The notes below the pieces were generated by a model that was not told the DNA's origin, ran no database searches, and saw only the letters and a program-made list of their open reading frames with translations. From assembly GCA_023259875.1 (NCBI GenBank), contig JALRFL010000143.1, positions 1 through 6,297 of the forward strand: a DNA stretch of 6,297 nt, given 5' to 3'. This document shows, piece by piece, positions 4,847-6,297 of the stretch (positions are counted from its first letter, which is position 1; the number at the start of each line of letters is the position of its first letter). This DNA comes from Alphaproteobacteria bacterium (GTDB lineage Bacteria > Pseudomonadota > Alphaproteobacteria > Puniceispirillales > UBA1172). The translations under genes were made by a program, and so were the position numbers.

Positions 4847-6297
4847 TTATTGTAAGCGATTAAGCGCGGTTTCAATTTTATCACGGCGTTCGATTTCCAC
4901 CTCAAGGCGACGCTGATTTTCTTCAATCACCTCTGCTGGGGCTTTACTGACAAACCCCTGATTGTTCAGCTTTGATTCCAGTTTTTTCACCTCACCCTCA
5001 GCCGCTTTTAACGCGGTGCGGAGGCGTGTTCTTTCCGCATCAAAATCAAGCACATCCGCCAAAGGCATCGCAACCTCTACGCCCCCAACAACCGCTTGCG
5101 CGGATTGTGGCGGCATGGCATCAGCTAGCCTAATATCTTTGAGACGCGCCAATCTTAACATGGCATCTTTATGGGTTGTGATCCAGTCTTGCCATCCAGA
5201 ATGCGTGGCCTTACCGTCCAGTAAGACCAATTCTGGCTTTGCTGATGCCGGAACATTCATTTCATTTCTTAAAGACCTCACGGTGGTAATCAGCTCAAAA
5301 ATAAAGCCGATCTGTTCCCCTGCCCCCACAAAGTTTGATACATCGCGTTCAGGCCACGGAGATGATATCAACATCTGATCCCCTGAAAAAATCTCTTTCC
5401 ACAGCTCCTCGGTGATGAAAGGCATGAGGGGATGCAACATCGTAATCGCTTCGGCCATGACGGTTGCCGCCACACGGGTATATTCTGTGCTTTCGGTTTT
5501 ATCATGACTAAGTGATGGTTTGATCCATTCCAGATACCAGTCACAAAAACGGTGCCAGATAAAGTGATAAACAGCGTCTGCCGCATCATTGAAACGGTAT
5601 TCTGTGATAGCTTGACGAACCGCATCACCTGTCTGCGCCAATTCATAAAGAATCCATTGGTTAATCGGATCAACGATCGGGTCATCACCAAGCCCCGGTT
5701 TTCCTGTGGCGTGATTCATTTCAAGAAAGCGGCACGCGTTCCAAATCTTGGTAGCAAAGTTACGGTATCCTTCGATCCGAGATTCCGCCAGCTTGATATC
5801 TCTGCCTTGTGCCGCTAATGCCGTTAGGGTGAAACGCAAGGCATCAGCGCCATATTTTTCCGTGAGATCAAGTGGGTCCATGACATTGCCCTTTGATTTG
5901 GACATTTTTTGACCTTTTTCATCCCTCACCAAGGCGTGAATATAGATATCTTTGAACGGGATTTCCCCATCCATAAAATGCATCCCCATCATCATCATTC
6001 TCGCAACCCAGAAAAAGATGATATCAAACCCTGTGACCAAAACATCGCCGGGATAATAGCGTTTCAGGTGATCGGTTTCTTCTGGCCAACCCAAGGTGGA
6101 AAAAGGCCATAAGCCACTAGAAAACCAAGTATCAAGAACATCTTCGTCTTGGCGTAAGGGAACATCCTTACCATAATGTTCACGCGCCGCGGCTTGAGCC
6201 GCTTGCTCATCAAGGGCTACAAAAGGCTTATCATCCGGCCCATACCATGCCGGAATCCGGTGCCCCCACCATAATTGGCGGGAAATGCACCATGGCT
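4847..6297 (-). CDS. valS: Valyl-tRNA synthetase, C-terminal part (5' end outside window)
   Basis: ValS is the cytoplasmic class I synthetase that charges tRNA-Val and edits mischarged threonine. 482 residues are visible, entering from the right edge in frame at 6295, roughly the C-terminal half of a protein of about 900 residues. In order they show the catalytic-core segment WCISRQLWWGHRIPAWYG (about 2-19), DEDVLDTWFSSGLWPFSTLG (50-69), DVLVTGFDIIFFWVARM (about 84-100), the KMSKS signature with its flanks (GQKMSKSKGN, KMSKS at 130-134), an anticodon-binding helical domain with HPLMPFITEELW, and a C-terminal coiled coil from about 417 to the end (FDAERTRLR...ALNRLQ), the tRNA-contacting arm typical of ValRS. 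The N-terminal HIGH motif and editing domain lie beyond the edge. The TTG near 6094 is an internal leucine codon, not a start, because homology continues upstream of it. ilvD follows 31 nt after the TAA stop. Confidence 0.96.
   Translation of the reverse strand, partial: PWCISRQLWWGHRIPAWYGPDDKPFVALDEQAAQAAAREHYGKDVPLRQDEDVLDTWFSSGLWPFSTLGWPEETDHLKRYYPGDVLVTGFDIIFFWVARMMMMGMHFMDGEIPFKDIYIHALVRDEKGQKMSKSKGNVMDPLDLTEKYGADALRFTLTALAAQGRDIKLAESRIEGYRNFATKIWNACRFLEMNHATGKPGLGDDPIVDPINQWILYELAQTGDAVRQAITEYRFNDAADAVYHFIWHRFCDWYLEWIKPSLSHDKTESTEYTRVAATVMAEAITMLHPLMPFITEELWKEIFSGDQMLISSPWPERDVSNFVGAGEQIGFIFELITTVRSLRNEMNVPASAKPELVLLDGKATHSGWQDWITTHKDAMLRLARLKDIRLADAMPPQSAQAVVGGVEVAMPLADVLDFDAERTRLRTALKAAEGEVKKLESKLNNQGFVSKAPAEVIEENQRRLEVEIERRDKIETALNRLQ

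Noticed and set aside
4847..6094. valS as a complete 415-residue gene starting at the TTG near 6094
   Set aside because: ValRS homology (WCISRQLWWGH, DEDVLDTWFSS) continues in frame upstream to the window edge, so this is a truncated view of a longer gene.
1..6297. A new defence, mobile or otherwise undescribed multigene system
   Set aside because: Every substantial coding region is a well-known housekeeping family. No transposase, integrase, tRNA, CRISPR repeat or unknown gene cluster was found.

Overview
The window looks like a chromosomal housekeeping segment from an alphaproteobacterium of moderate G+C (mid-40s percent by eye). The argS–dgt pair, divergent from an A-type Fe-S carrier gene followed by xthA, is an arrangement I know from Alphaproteobacteria. 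The protein sequences also read as alphaproteobacterial. A marine SAR116-like lineage would fit the base composition, but that is inference only.

Layout. Positions 1-129 are very A+T-rich and do not match the gene they run into. Positions 130-516 (minus) encode the N-terminal part of arginyl-tRNA synthetase, which loses family resemblance just before the class I HIGH region. Positions 526-1704 (minus) hold a complete dgt, an HD-domain dNTP triphosphohydrolase, 9 nt upstream of argS. A 201-nt divergent intergenic region (1705-1905) carries an 8-bp inverted repeat and a plausible promoter. Positions 1906-2280 (plus) encode an ErpA/IscA-type Fe-S carrier. Its 3' end overlaps xthA (exonuclease III, plus, ending at 3106). 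xthA meets ilvD tail to tail with a 16-bp overlap, and a 9-bp hairpin covers both stop codons. ilvD (dihydroxy-acid dehydratase, minus, 3091-4815) lies 31 nt downstream of valS (valyl-tRNA synthetase, minus), whose N-terminal half is beyond the right edge.

How the genes relate. dgt-argS and valS-ilvD each look like a minus-strand operon, and erpA-xthA a translationally overlapping plus-strand pair. IlvD makes the immediate 2-keto acid precursor of valine (and of isoleucine), and ValS charges valine to tRNA, so that pair has a metabolic logic. IlvD is itself an Fe-S enzyme and could be a client of an A-type carrier such as the one encoded nearby, although nothing in the sequence proves that.

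I found no tRNA, rRNA, CRISPR array, insertion sequence or new multigene system. The most unusual point is the abrupt end of argS homology at about position 130, for which a contig-end chimera is the leading explanation. The other observations are compact gene overlaps and small inverted repeats.
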